Position numbers and translations under genes: made by a program. A stretch of 64,000 bases of DNA from Ochrovirga pacifica (GTDB taxonomy: Bacteria > Bacteroidota > Bacteroidia > Flavobacteriales > Flavobacteriaceae), in NCBI RefSeq assembly GCF_000220525.1, contig NZ_AFPK01000063.1, positions 62,001-126,000 of the forward strand, in the 5' to 3' direction. Positions 1-8,932 of this stretch are shown one piece after another (position 1 is the stretch's first letter; each line of letters opens with the position of its first letter). The notes beneath the pieces were generated by a model. That model did not search any database. It was not told the origin of the DNA and saw nothing but the letters and a program-made list of their open reading frames with translations.

Positions 1-624
1 GCTTGTCATACTTTAGATGCTCCTTTTTGGGCTTTGGAGTTGGGTTCTCCTAAAACGGTATTTGCAGAAATACCTAATGGAGAATTTAACCACAACAGTT
101 TTATGCCAAATAAGTCTAAGGTGATTTTTAAATTTCCTAAAAGAGGAAAAAAACCAAAAGTAACTATGACTTGGTATGAAGGTTTAGGGGCACCAGATAT
201 TGCAATAAGAAAAGAATGGGGTATTGAGAAACTACCTGCAGGAGGTGGAATGTTAATGATTGGTGATAAAAACACCGCTTTTCATGGAGCAAGACCTAAC
301 GATGGAAAGCTATTGATTCCAAATGCTGATTGGGAAGAATTTAAAAAGAACAAACATCAACAAACTATTGCAAGAATAGCAGAAGAAAAACCACATCAAG
401 AATGGATTGAAGCCATTAAAAATGATAGATTACCTGGTTCTAACTTTAATTATGCATCTGACTTAACAGAAATGGCTTTGGTCGGTGTAATTGCACAAAG
501 ATTTGGTGGTAAAATAAAATTTGATTCTGATAAGATGAAGATTACTAACAGAAAAGAACTTAATAAATATATTAAAGAACCTGTAAGAGAAGGATGGTCT
601 TACGGAGAAAATTTATGGAAATAA
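1..624 (+). CDS. Gfo/Idh/MocA-family oxidoreductase, C-terminal part (5' truncated by window edge)
   Basis: The frame is open from base 1, so this is the last 207 residues of a longer protein whose NAD(P)-binding Rossmann domain lies outside the window. The visible start (ACHTLDAPFWALELG) and the later GGGMLMIGDKNTAFHG and PHQEWIEAIKNDRLPGSNF stretches are typical of the C-terminal substrate domain of bacterial Gfo/Idh/MocA enzymes common in Bacteroidota. Family members oxidise or reduce sugars, inositols or sugar derivatives using NAD(P). The ThuA-like gene starts after a single intervening base, so the two are almost certainly co-transcribed and act on related substrates. The exact substrate cannot be read from the sequence. 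Confidence 0.85.
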   Translation, partial: ACHTLDAPFWALELGSPKTVFAEIPNGEFNHNSFMPNKSKVIFKFPKRGKKPKVTMTWYEGLGAPDIAIRKEWGIEKLPAGGGMLMIGDKNTAFHGARPNDGKLLIPNADWEEFKKNKHQQTIARIAEEKPHQEWIEAIKNDRLPGSNFNYASDLTEMALVGVIAQRFGGKIKFDSDKMKITNRKELNKYIKEPVREGWSYGENLWK

Positions 625-625
625 A

Positions 626-1600
626 ATGAAAATAAAACAATTATTTATTTGCTTAATACTATGCTTAGCTTGTGTAACACTTGGATTGGCTCAGCAGAAG
701 AAAATAAAAGCCTTAATTATTGATGGACAAAACAATCATGCAGTTTGGCCAAAATCTACCATTATGATGCAACAGTACCTAGAAGAAACTGGTCTGTTTG
801 CTGTTGATATTGCAAGAACCAAATACATTAACAACAGCAAAAGGTTTCACAACTGGTTAGATTATGCGCAGCAACCGTTTAAAAGTATTGAAGGTAAACC
901 CAAAACAGATCCTGACTTTAGTCCTAATTTTTCGGACTACGATGTGGTGATTTCAAACTTTGGATTTAAAGCTGCTCCTTGGTCTTCTGCAACTCAAAAA
1001 AAATTTGAAAAATACATGAAAAAAGGTGGAGGTTTTGTAAGTGTTCATGCTGCTGATAACTGTTTTCCAAACTGGGAGGCATACAACCAAATGATTGGTA
1101 TTGGTGGCTGGGGAGGAAGAACTGAAAAACATGGCCCTTATTTGTATGTAGACAAAAATAACAAAGTAGTTACTGACCATAGTCCAGGTCATGGAGGAAC
1201 TCATGGAAAAAGAGAAGAGTTTGTAGTCACTACCTTTAATGATAAGCACCCTATTACCAAAGGCTTTCCTCATCAATGGATGCACACGTCTGACGAATGT
1301 TATGCCAAACTAAGAGGTCCCGCAAAAAAAGTTAAAATACTAGCTACGGCAGTATCTACCAAAAAAGATCCTGCATTGGGACAAAAAGAACCTGTTGTTA
1401 TGACTATTAAATACAAAAAAGGAAGAATTTTTCATACTACTTTAGGGCATGATGAAACTGCATTTTCTTCAGTTGGTTTGATAACATTGATCCAAAGAGG
1501 AACCGAATGGGCTGCTACAGGAAAAGTTACACAAAAATTACCTAGTGACTTTCCAAATGCAGAAAAGAGTGTTGCTAGAAAGTTTTATTACCGAGAATAA
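626..1600 (+). CDS. ThuA-domain secreted protein
   Basis: 324 residues. A signal peptide of about 22 residues ends in ...LGLAQ, then a ThuA (trehalose-utilisation, class I glutamine-amidotransferase-like) fold: KALIIDGQNNHAVW near residue 28, a GGGFVSVHAADN turn near 135, and a terminal GHDETAF segment. ThuA-type proteins are often encoded beside Gfo/Idh/MocA dehydrogenases in carbohydrate loci; their reaction is mostly unestablished, though some act on keto-sugars. It follows the oxidoreductase with a 1-base gap and is closed by a strong hairpin terminator, so it is the last gene of that transcription unit. Periplasmic location is inferred from the signal peptide. Confidence 0.85.
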   Translation: MKIKQLFICLILCLACVTLGLAQQKKIKALIIDGQNNHAVWPKSTIMMQQYLEETGLFAVDIARTKYINNSKRFHNWLDYAQQPFKSIEGKPKTDPDFSPNFSDYDVVISNFGFKAAPWSSATQKKFEKYMKKGGGFVSVHAADNCFPNWEAYNQMIGIGGWGGRTEKHGPYLYVDKNNKVVTDHSPGHGGTHGKREEFVVTTFNDKHPITKGFPHQWMHTSDECYAKLRGPAKKVKILATAVSTKKDPALGQKEPVVMTIKYKKGRIFHTTLGHDETAFSSVGLITLIQRGTEWAATGKVTQKLPSDFPNAEKSVARKFYYRE

Positions 1601-1620
1601 GAAAAGTAAACTGTATTAAA

Positions 1621-1650
1621 AAGGCTTGCTAATTTTAGCAAGCCTTTTTG
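1621..1650 (+). terminator. Rho-independent terminator between thuA-like gene and efp
   Basis: Perfect 10-bp stem (AAGGCTTGCT / AGCAAGCCTT) with a 6-base AATTTT loop followed by a T-rich tail. It sits between two convergent genes and may serve both. Confidence 0.85.
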
Positions 1651-1675
1651 TTTTGTAAAGAAACAATAAAAACAG

Positions 1676-2242
1676 TTATTCCTTAATTCTTTCTTGGTAA
1701 CTACCTTTGGTAGTTTCTATTTTAATTTTATCTCCTTCGTTAATAAACAAAGGAACATTTACAGAAGCACCTGTTTCTACTGTTGCAGGTTTGGTTGCAT
1801 TTGTAGCTGTATTTCCTTTTACTCCAGGCTCTGTATATGTCACTTCTAAAATCACAGACTGAGGCATTTCTACAGCTAAAGGCATTTCATCTTCAGCTCT
1901 AACAATCACTGTTACTACTTCTCCTTCCTTTAATAAATCAGGAGCATCTAAAACCTCTCTTTCTAATGTAATTTGGTTGTAATCGTCTGTATTCATAAAA
2001 TGAAAAGTATCACCTTCTGCATACAAATATTGATATTTTCTTGTTTCAACCCTTACCTCTTCTATTTTGTGTCCGGCAGAGAATGTGTTGTCAATTTGTT
2101 TTCCTGTGGTTAAGCTCTTTAATTTTGTTCTAACAAAAGCAGGTCCTTTTCCTGGCTTTACATGTAAAAACTCAATTATTTTATAGGTATCGTGGTTAAA
2201 TACAATACACAATCCATTTCTAATATCTGATGTTGTTGCCAT
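1676..2242 (-). CDS. efp: Elongation factor P
   Basis: 188 residues, normal length for EF-P, with the three-domain beta-barrel pattern. EF-P binds between the P and E sites of the ribosome and relieves stalling at consecutive prolines. The domain I loop reads HVKPGKGPAF, putting a lysine at residue 32 at the tip that is modified in some bacteria; I see no modification gene here. The C-terminal NEGDKIKIETTKGSYQERI is characteristic. It lies 13 bases after lpxA as the last gene of the lipid A run. Confidence 0.97.
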   Translation of the reverse strand: MATTSDIRNGLCIVFNHDTYKIIEFLHVKPGKGPAFVRTKLKSLTTGKQIDNTFSAGHKIEEVRVETRKYQYLYAEGDTFHFMNTDDYNQITLEREVLDAPDLLKEGEVVTVIVRAEDEMPLAVEMPQSVILEVTYTEPGVKGNTATNATKPATVETGASVNVPLFINEGDKIKIETTKGSYQERIKE

Positions 2243-2255
2243 CTAAAATCTATTC

Positions 2256-3038
2256 TTAATTGTTAAAATATCCTTTCATAATACCACGTTGAGAGTTTTG
2301 TATAAATCGAATAATATCATCTCTCTCTTTGGTTGCTTCCATTTCGGCTTCAATAATTCTGATTGCCTGTGTGTTGTTGTATTTACTTTGAAATAAAATT
2401 CTGTAAATATTTTGAATTTCGTGAATTTTTTCTGGAGTAAATCCTCTTCTTCTTAAACCAACAGAATTTACACCTACATAAGATAAAGGTTCTCTAGCTG
2501 CTTTTACAAATGGAGGAACATCTTTTCTTACCAAAGATCCACCTGTTACAAACGCATGGTCTCCAATAGAACAGAATTGATGAATAGCTGTCATTCCAGC
2601 TAAAATTACACTATCTCCTATATTGGTGTGTCCTGCCAATGTACTTCCGTTAGAAAAAATACAGTTATTTCCAACAATGCAATCATGAGCTATATGGCAA
2701 TAAGCCATAATCAAACAGTTGTCTCCTACAACTGTTTTCATTCTATCGGTTGTTCCTTTGTTAATGGTAACACACTCTCTTATGGTAACATTGTTTCCAA
2801 TAATAGTTGCCGTTTCTTCACCGTTATACTTTAAGTCTTGTGGAATGGCTGATATTACTGCTCCAGGAAAAATTTTACAATTTTCACCAATTACAGCACC
2901 TTCCATTATTGTTACATTAGATCCAATCCAAGTTCCAGAACCGATAGTTACATTATTATGAATCGTAGTAAAAGGTTCAATTACCACGTTACGGGCAATT
3001 TTTGCACCTGGATGTATATAAGCTAATGGTTGATTCAT
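2256..3038 (-). CDS. lpxA: Acyl-ACP--UDP-N-acetylglucosamine O-acyltransferase
   Basis: 260 residues. A left-handed beta-helix of hexapeptide repeats (for example IAHDCIVGNNCIFSNGSTLAGH) fills the first 190 residues, followed by the LpxA helical tail (RRRGFTPEKIHEIQNIYRIL). It performs the first step of lipid A synthesis, O-acylation of UDP-GlcNAc at position 3 with a hydroxyacyl-ACP. The catalytic histidine of the AYCHIAHD segment is present. It starts 4 bases after lpxC-fabZ, so translation is probably coupled. Confidence 0.97.
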   Translation of the reverse strand: MNQPLAYIHPGAKIARNVVIEPFTTIHNNVTIGSGTWIGSNVTIMEGAVIGENCKIFPGAVISAIPQDLKYNGEETATIIGNNVTIRECVTINKGTTDRMKTVVGDNCLIMAYCHIAHDCIVGNNCIFSNGSTLAGHTNIGDSVILAGMTAIHQFCSIGDHAFVTGGSLVRKDVPPFVKAAREPLSYVGVNSVGLRRRGFTPEKIHEIQNIYRILFQSKYNNTQAIRIIEAEMEATKERDDIIRFIQNSQRGIMKGYFNN

Positions 3039-3042
3039 ATAT

Positions 3043-4431
3043 TTATTTTTTCTTTGATATTTGGGCCATTAATTCAGCCTCTACTACTATTTTTCCATTG
3101 GCATAACCAACAGATTTCATATGACAAATCCCTCTACGGATGGGAGTTATTAATTCTGCTTTAAAAATTAAAGTGTCTCCTGGTAATACTTTTTGTTTGA
3201 ACTTTACATTGTCCATTTTCATAAAGTACGTTAAGTAATTATCAGGATCAGGAACGGTGCTTAACACTAAAATCCCTCCACATTGAGCCATGGCCTCTAC
3301 TTGTAAAACTCCTGGCATTACAGGAGCATCAGGAAAATGTCCAACAAAAAAAGGTTCGTTCATTGTTACATTTTTCATTCCTACAACGTGTGAGTCTGAC
3401 AATTCTAAAATGCGATCAATTAACAAAAATGGAGGACGATGTGGAAGCAACTTCATGATGTCGTGAATATCCATCAAAGGAGGCTGGTTTAAATCGTAAG
3501 TAGGAACACTTTTTCTTTTTTCTTGTTTGATGATATTTGCCAAACGTTTTCCAAAAAGTGTGTTTACTTTATGTCCTGGTTTGTTCGCAATTACTTTTCC
3601 TCTTATACGGGTACCTACCAAAGCCAAATCACCAATAACATCTAACAATTTATGCTTGGCTGCTTCGTTTGCCCAATGCAATTCTAAATTGTCTAAAATT
3701 CCGTTAGGGGTTACTTTAATTTCGTCTTTCCCAAATGCTGTTTTTAAACGTTCTAAGGTGCTATCAGATATTTCTTTATCTACATAAACAATTGCATTGT
3801 TTAAATCTCCTCCTTTTATAAGATTGTGCTCTAACAACATTTCCAGTTCGTGTAAAAAACTAAAAGTTCTTGCTGCAGCTATTTCCTCTTTAAAATCAGA
3901 AAGTGTTTCTAAAGTTGCATTTTGGGTTCCTAAAATTTTAGTTCCAAAATCTACCATGGTTGTTACTTGGTACTCATCAGCAGGCATTAAAATAATTTCA
4001 CTTCCTGTTTCAGGATCTTTATAAGAAACCACATCTTTCACAATGTATTCATCTACCTCTGCTTCTTGCTCTACAATTCCAGCAGATTCTAGTGCTTCTA
4101 CAAAAAACTTAGAAGAACCGTCCATAATAGGTGGTTCTGAAGCATCGATTTCAATAATTAAGTTGTCAATCTGCAAACCAACAGCAGCTGCTAACACATG
4201 TTCAGACGTATTGATGCTCACTCCTTTTTTTTCCAAGTTGGTTCCGCGTTCTGTAGTTGTTACATATTCTACCTTGGCCTCAATACTTGGTTTCCCTTCT
4301 AAATCTACACGAACAAATGTATATCCATTGTTTTCTGGAGCTGGTTTAAAAACCATTGTTACATCTTTTCCTGTGTGTAGCCCTACACCTGTTAACGTAA
4401 CCTCTTTTTGGATTGTTTTTTGTTTTAGCAT
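3043..4431 (-). CDS. lpxC-fabZ: Bifunctional LpxC deacetylase / FabZ dehydratase fusion
   Basis: 462 residues, two enzymes in one chain. Residues 1 to about 305 are the zinc deacetylase LpxC, committing lipid A synthesis: SEHVLAAAVGL and HKLLDVIGDLAL carry the metal-binding histidines and aspartate. Residues about 320-462 are the hot-dog dehydratase FabZ: LLPHRPPFLLIDRI and GHFPDAPVMPGVLQVEAMAQ carry the catalytic His and Glu. The fusion is an established trait of Bacteroidota and joins fatty-acid elongation to lipid A supply. It lies 21 bases after lpxD and 4 bases before lpxA. Confidence 0.97.
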   Translation of the reverse strand: MLKQKTIQKEVTLTGVGLHTGKDVTMVFKPAPENNGYTFVRVDLEGKPSIEAKVEYVTTTERGTNLEKKGVSINTSEHVLAAAVGLQIDNLIIEIDASEPPIMDGSSKFFVEALESAGIVEQEAEVDEYIVKDVVSYKDPETGSEIILMPADEYQVTTMVDFGTKILGTQNATLETLSDFKEEIAAARTFSFLHELEMLLEHNLIKGGDLNNAIVYVDKEISDSTLERLKTAFGKDEIKVTPNGILDNLELHWANEAAKHKLLDVIGDLALVGTRIRGKVIANKPGHKVNTLFGKRLANIIKQEKRKSVPTYDLNQPPLMDIHDIMKLLPHRPPFLLIDRILELSDSHVVGMKNVTMNEPFFVGHFPDAPVMPGVLQVEAMAQCGGILVLSTVPDPDNYLTYFMKMDNVKFKQKVLPGDTLIFKAELITPIRRGICHMKSVGYANGKIVVEAELMAQISKKK

Positions 4432-4452
4432 TCTTTATACTTTTTTTAAAGC

Positions 4453-5457
4453 TTATTTATTTTTTAATTCTTTAACAATGGTAGGTAATTTTTTAAAATA
4501 GACATAAGATTTATTAAAATCACTATAATCCATAGCAGGAATTCCTCTTAATACTTCACCATCTTTAACATTTTTTCCAATTCCAGTTTTGGCAGAAATT
4601 TTCACATTATTTCCTATTTTAAGATGTCCAGCAACTCCTACTTGACCTCCAAACATACAGTTTTCCCCTACCGTGGTAGAACCAGCAATACCTGTTTGTG
4701 AAGCTATTACCGTATTTTTTCCAATTGTTACATTGTGAGCAATTTGCGTTAAATTGTCTATTTTAACTCCTTGCTCTATAACTGTAGATCCCATGGTTGC
4801 TCTGTCTATAGTTGTATTGGCTCCAATATCTACATGATCTTTTACAATTACATTTCCTATTTGCGGAATGGTTTTATAAGCTCCGCTTTCGGTGGGTGCA
4901 AAACCAAAACCGTCGGCACCAATTACTGCTCCTGCATGAATTTTACAATGATTTCCTATCTCGCAATCTGCATATACTTTAACTCCTGCGTACAAGGTAG
5001 TGTTGTCTTTAACTGTTACATTGTCTCCTATGTAGCAATTAGGATAAATTTTCACATTGTGTCCTATCTTTACATTGTGGCCTATATAAGTAAAGGCTCC
5101 AATGTAGGGATCGTCTCCTATACTAGAAGATTCTGAAATACTTACAGGTTGTTCTATTCCCGTTTTTTGATTTTTATACTCGTTGTAAAACTCTAACAAT
5201 TTGGTAAATGCCTGATAAGCATCTTCTACCCTTATCAAAGTAGCATTTATGGGTTGTGTAGGTACAAAATCTTTGTTTACAATAACAACAGATGCGTTGG
5301 TAGAATAAATGTAATTTGTGTATTTTGGGTTAGATAAGAATGTCATACTCCCCTGCTCTCCTTCTTCTATTTTAGACAAGGTAGAAACTGTTACAGACGG
5401 ATTCCCCTCTATTTCTCCTCCTAAAATTTCTGCGATCTGTGTTGCTTTAAATTCCAT
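4453..5457 (-). CDS. lpxD: UDP-3-O-(3-hydroxyacyl)glucosamine N-acyltransferase
   Basis: 334 residues. An N-terminal LpxD-specific uridine-binding domain (about 1-105) is followed by a long hexapeptide-repeat beta-helix with GADGFGFAP and [21 protein letters not shown], the classic LpxD active-site stretches. It adds the second hydroxyacyl chain in lipid A synthesis. It is 29 bases downstream of the HD-domain gene and 21 bases upstream of lpxC-fabZ, giving the order HD-lpxD-lpxC/fabZ-lpxA-efp that recurs in flavobacteria. Confidence 0.96.
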   Translation of the reverse strand: MEFKATQIAEILGGEIEGNPSVTVSTLSKIEEGEQGSMTFLSNPKYTNYIYSTNASVVIVNKDFVPTQPINATLIRVEDAYQAFTKLLEFYNEYKNQKTGIEQPVSISESSSIGDDPYIGAFTYIGHNVKIGHNVKIYPNCYIGDNVTVKDNTTLYAGVKVYADCEIGNHCKIHAGAVIGADGFGFAPTESGAYKTIPQIGNVIVKDHVDIGANTTIDRATMGSTVIEQGVKIDNLTQIAHNVTIGKNTVIASQTGIAGSTTVGENCMFGGQVGVAGHLKIGNNVKISAKTGIGKNVKDGEVLRGIPAMDYSDFNKSYVYFKKLPTIVKELKNK

Positions 5458-5486
5458 TACGGCAAAAGTAAAAAATTAAATTTTAT

Positions 5487-6719
5487 TTAACTTGATTTCA
5501 CAACTTTTGGATAGCAGACAAAGTGTTTTATCACGGGTTTTGTTAATGCCTGAATGTTTAATTGATCCGATGCTTTGATCAAATCTGTAATAGCACCATT
5601 TTTGTAATAGAGATAAATCTTTTTTTCTTTATCATTATACGCTTGATTTTCAACAGTGTCCTGAATGTAAAAGTATTTTAAATCTTCTGCCGTCCAACCG
5701 TTTTGTGTCATTTTATTTTTAATTTCATCTATTTCCAAAGTTGTAAAAGGAACATTACTCATTTTTACTTTTAACAACTTTCTGTTAATAATCATCTCTG
5801 AAAGGTGAGATAAAATAACATCATCATGACTGATCCAATCTTTTATTGCCGACAGCATGTCGTAATCGTCTAACCTAGAAAACGTTTTAAGAGTTTGCAA
5901 ATCAAAATTCTCATCAACATCTCTGTATAAGAAATAATGCAATGCTTTGCTAGATGGCAACACAACTCCTTGTTTAGCCAAGTATTTTGCTCTGGCTAAT
6001 AAGTTTACCAACATTTTTTCGGCAACCACACTGGTTTTGTGTAAATAAACTTGCCAATACATTAGCCTTCTACCTACAATAAACTTTTCTACAGAATAAA
6101 TTCCTTTTTCTTCTACCACCAATTGATCGTCTACGACGTGCAACATATCAATCAAACGTTCAGAACTAATATTCCCTTCGGCAACACCTGTGTAAAAACT
6201 ATCTCTTTTAAGATAATCCATACGATCTATATCTAGCTGACTGGAAACTAATTGATTTAAAAACTTACGCGGGTATTTTCCTTCAAAAATAGCAATAGCC
6301 AAGTCTAACTTTCCTTTAAACTCTTTGTTTAGTTCTTTCATAAACAATAAAGAAATAGTTTCATGACTCACTCCTTCTACAATACTATGTTCTAAGGCGT
6401 GCGAATAGGGTCCGTGACCTATGTCGTGTAAAAGAATGGCTATACAAACGGCATTTTTTTCCTCGTCACTTATCACCACTCCTTTATTTTTTAACACCCT
6501 AATTGCTTTTTGCATTAGGTGCATACACCCTACTGCATGATGAAAACGTGTATGATGAGCACCTGGATAAACTAAGTTAGACAATCCCATTTGAGTTATT
6601 CTTCTCAATCTCTGAAAATAGGGGTGCTCCATCAAATCAAAAATTAATTTGTTAGGAATTGTAATAAACCCATATATTGGATCGTTTATAATTTTAACTT
6701 TATTGTTTGGGCTTTTCAA
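5487..6719 (-). CDS. HD-domain phosphohydrolase (dNTPase-like)
   Basis: 410 residues. The HD metal site is visible in order: HHTRFHHAVGCMHL (about 55-68), LLHDIGHGPYSHALEH (HD pair followed by the second histidine) and QLDIDRMDYLKRDS, which holds the last aspartate and the extended dGTPase-like motif. Members act on nucleotides such as dNTPs or related phosphoesters, but the substrate of this branch is not known. It heads the lipid A gene run and is divergent from porX over 76 bases, so the two likely share a promoter region. Confidence 0.85.
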   Translation of the reverse strand: MKSPNNKVKIINDPIYGFITIPNKLIFDLMEHPYFQRLRRITQMGLSNLVYPGAHHTRFHHAVGCMHLMQKAIRVLKNKGVVISDEEKNAVCIAILLHDIGHGPYSHALEHSIVEGVSHETISLLFMKELNKEFKGKLDLAIAIFEGKYPRKFLNQLVSSQLDIDRMDYLKRDSFYTGVAEGNISSERLIDMLHVVDDQLVVEEKGIYSVEKFIVGRRLMYWQVYLHKTSVVAEKMLVNLLARAKYLAKQGVVLPSSKALHYFLYRDVDENFDLQTLKTFSRLDDYDMLSAIKDWISHDDVILSHLSEMIINRKLLKVKMSNVPFTTLEIDEIKNKMTQNGWTAEDLKYFYIQDTVENQAYNDKEKKIYLYYKNGAITDLIKASDQLNIQALTKPVIKHFVCYPKVVKSS

Positions 6720-6795
6720 ATTTTATAATTTTAGTTTCGCACAAAGATAAAAATCTAAATTCTTTATATTTAGTTAATCCTAGATTCTTATACGC

Positions 6796-8343
6796 ATGAC
6801 AACCATAGAAATTCTTTGGGTTGATGATGAAATCAACCACTTAAAACCTCATATTTTATTTCTTGAAAAAAAGAATTACAAAGTAACTCCTTGTACCAAC
6901 GGTGCCGATGCTTTGGATTTGATAGAGGAACAAAATTTTGACATTATTTTTTTAGATGAAAATATGCCCGGATTGTCCGGTTTAGAAACCTTGAGCGAAA
7001 TTAAAAACAGAAATGCAACCATTCCGGTGATTATGATAACCAAAAGCGAAGAAGAATATTTGATGGAAGAAGCCATTGGTTCTAAGATTGCTGATTATTT
7101 AATTAAGCCCGTCAATCCTAGTCAAATTTTATTAAGCCTTAAAAAAAACTTAGATCACAGTCGTTTGGTTAATGAGAGAGCAACTATTAATTATCAACAA
7201 GAATTTAGACAAATTGCCTTAGATTTGGCAAGCGTAAATTCTTACGATACATGGATTGATTTGTATAAAAAACTAATCCATTGGGAGCTAGAACTAGAGA
7301 ACGTAGACAACCCAGGCTTGTTAGAAATTTTAAGAGATCAAAAGCAAGAAGCCAATTCTGTCTTTTTTAAATTCATCAAAAAAAACTACCAAGATTGGTT
7401 CTACGAGATGGATGCACCTGTACTGTCTCATCAACTATTTTCTAAAGTAATTTTACCCGAAATAGAAAAACAAAAAACATTGGTTTTGGTGGTAGATAAT
7501 TTAAGGTACGACCAGTATTTTATGATTGAAAAAAACATTCAAAATCATTACAAAAAACTTTCTGAAACTCCTTTCTTTAGTATTTTACCAACCGCAACCC
7601 ACTATGCTAGAAATGCTATTTTTTCGGGTATGACTCCTTTAGAAATGTCTAAACATCACAAAGAATTTTGGAAAAATGAAAATGACGAAGGTGGAAAAAA
7701 CACACACGAAGAAGATTTCTTGAAAAGTCAACTAAAAAGATTGCGAAAAGAGTTGAGTTTCTCTTATCATAAAATTGTCAATCAAAAAACGGGAAGAGAA
7801 TTGTTGCAAAACTTTAACCAGATAAAACACAACGATTTTAATGTTGTGGTTTACAACTTTGTTGATATACTATCACACGCAAAAACAGACACTAAAGTTA
7901 TTAAAGAATTGGCTGCTAACGATAAAGCTTTTAGATCATTAACCGAAACTTGGTTTTTAAATTCTACCATGTTAGAATTAATTCAAAAAGCACAAAAAGA
8001 AAATATTCAACTTATCATTACCACCGACCACGGAACTATAAATTGTAACAAACATACACAAGTAATTGGCACCAAATCTATAGCCAGTAATTTAAGATAC
8101 AAAACAGGTAGAAGTTTAACCTATCAAGAAAAAGATGTGTACGCTGTTCACAATCCTAACAGTATTTTTTTACCGCAAGAACACTTAAACAGTTCTTTTA
8201 TTTTTGCTAAAGAAAATTTATTTTTTGTGTACCCTAATAATCAAAATCACTACACGCATTACTACAAAGATACTTATCAGCATGGAGGTGTTTCTTTAGA
8301 AGAAATGATTATTCCTTGTGTTACATTTACACCTAAAAACTAA
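6796..8343 (+). CDS. porX: PorX-type response regulator with PglZ domain
   Basis: 515 residues. Residues 1-120 are a receiver domain with phospho-acceptor Asp54 (FLDENMPGLSG), Thr82 and Lys104 of the KP motif. Residues about 200-515 are a PglZ / alkaline-phosphatase-fold domain (LVVDNLRYDQ, LPTATHYARN, ITTDHGTINC). This architecture is PorX, which with the PorY kinase controls the type IX secretion system of Bacteroidota and has nucleotide-phosphodiesterase activity in characterised members. A likely secretion client (sorting-tail protein at 29.9-30.9 kb) is in the same window. Confidence 0.93.
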   Translation: MTTIEILWVDDEINHLKPHILFLEKKNYKVTPCTNGADALDLIEEQNFDIIFLDENMPGLSGLETLSEIKNRNATIPVIMITKSEEEYLMEEAIGSKIADYLIKPVNPSQILLSLKKNLDHSRLVNERATINYQQEFRQIALDLASVNSYDTWIDLYKKLIHWELELENVDNPGLLEILRDQKQEANSVFFKFIKKNYQDWFYEMDAPVLSHQLFSKVILPEIEKQKTLVLVVDNLRYDQYFMIEKNIQNHYKKLSETPFFSILPTATHYARNAIFSGMTPLEMSKHHKEFWKNENDEGGKNTHEEDFLKSQLKRLRKELSFSYHKIVNQKTGRELLQNFNQIKHNDFNVVVYNFVDILSHAKTDTKVIKELAANDKAFRSLTETWFLNSTMLELIQKAQKENIQLIITTDHGTINCNKHTQVIGTKSIASNLRYKTGRSLTYQEKDVYAVHNPNSIFLPQEHLNSSFIFAKENLFFVYPNNQNHYTHYYKDTYQHGGVSLEEMIIPCVTFTPKN

Positions 8344-8344
8344 G

Positions 8345-8842
8345 ATGGAAAAACCAAAAATTTTAACCAGCAGTACCAAAATTCGTTTTCAAGATTGTGA
8401 TCCTTTTAATCACTTAAATAACGGTCGTTATGTAGATTATTTTATCAACCAACGAGAGGATCAAATTCTAAATGCATATGGAATTGATATTTTTAAGATG
8501 ATTAGAGAAGAACAGCTAGGCTGGGTTGTTTCTAGCACACAAATAGCTTATATATTGCCTGTTTTTACAATGGAAGAAATAGCTTTTGAATCGCAAACAA
8601 TTGATTTTTCTAAAAAACATTTGCGTGCAGAAATGCGCATGTTTAACAAAAACAAAACGGAGTTAAAAGCTTTGGCTTGGATGACTTTTGTGCATGTTGA
8701 TGTAAAAAAACAACGTCCTACACAACATAGTGAAACTTTGATGGATTTGTTTAAAGAAGTGGTGCTTCCTGTAAAGGAAACAACATTTGATGAACGAGAA
8801 CATCATATTAGAATGCTTAAGAAAAAAAAGGAAAAGAAGTAA
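8345..8842 (+). CDS. Hot-dog acyl-CoA thioesterase (4HBT family)
   Basis: 165 residues from the chosen ATG, which lies one base after the porX stop; a start 27 bases upstream is possible but would overlap porX and lacks a family match. The signature TKIRFQDCDPFNHLNNGRY, with Asp and His-Asn at the usual 4HBT positions, is clear. Members hydrolyse acyl-CoA or acyl-ACP thioesters. It is presumably translated from the porX transcript, and the unit ends at the hairpin just downstream. Confidence 0.85.
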   Translation: MEKPKILTSSTKIRFQDCDPFNHLNNGRYVDYFINQREDQILNAYGIDIFKMIREEQLGWVVSSTQIAYILPVFTMEEIAFESQTIDFSKKHLRAEMRMFNKNKTELKALAWMTFVHVDVKKQRPTQHSETLMDLFKEVVLPVKETTFDEREHHIRMLKKKKEKK

Positions 8843-8876
8843 CCATCAGATTCTTTAAACTTTGATATTTTTCATA

Positions 8877-8909
8877 AAAAAGCCTTGTAATTTTGTTACA
8901 AGGCTTTTT
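8877..8909 (+). terminator. Bidirectional rho-independent terminator between thioesterase gene and glnA
   Basis: A 14-bp perfect stem (AAAAAGCCTTGTAA pairing with TTACAAGGCTTTTT) with a 5-base loop. A-tract on one side and T-tract on the other let it stop transcription from both convergent genes. Confidence 0.88.
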
Positions 8910-8932
8910 ATTATATTTTAATACTTTACAAA

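Noticed and set aside
6796-8343. PglZ domain as a sign of a BREX defence system
   Set aside because: The PglZ domain is fused to a receiver domain as in PorX, and no BrxC, PglX or BrxL-like gene is nearby.
8318-8344. Upstream start for the thioesterase
   Set aside because: It lies inside porX and adds a His-rich stretch without family match; the ATG right after the porX stop fits better.
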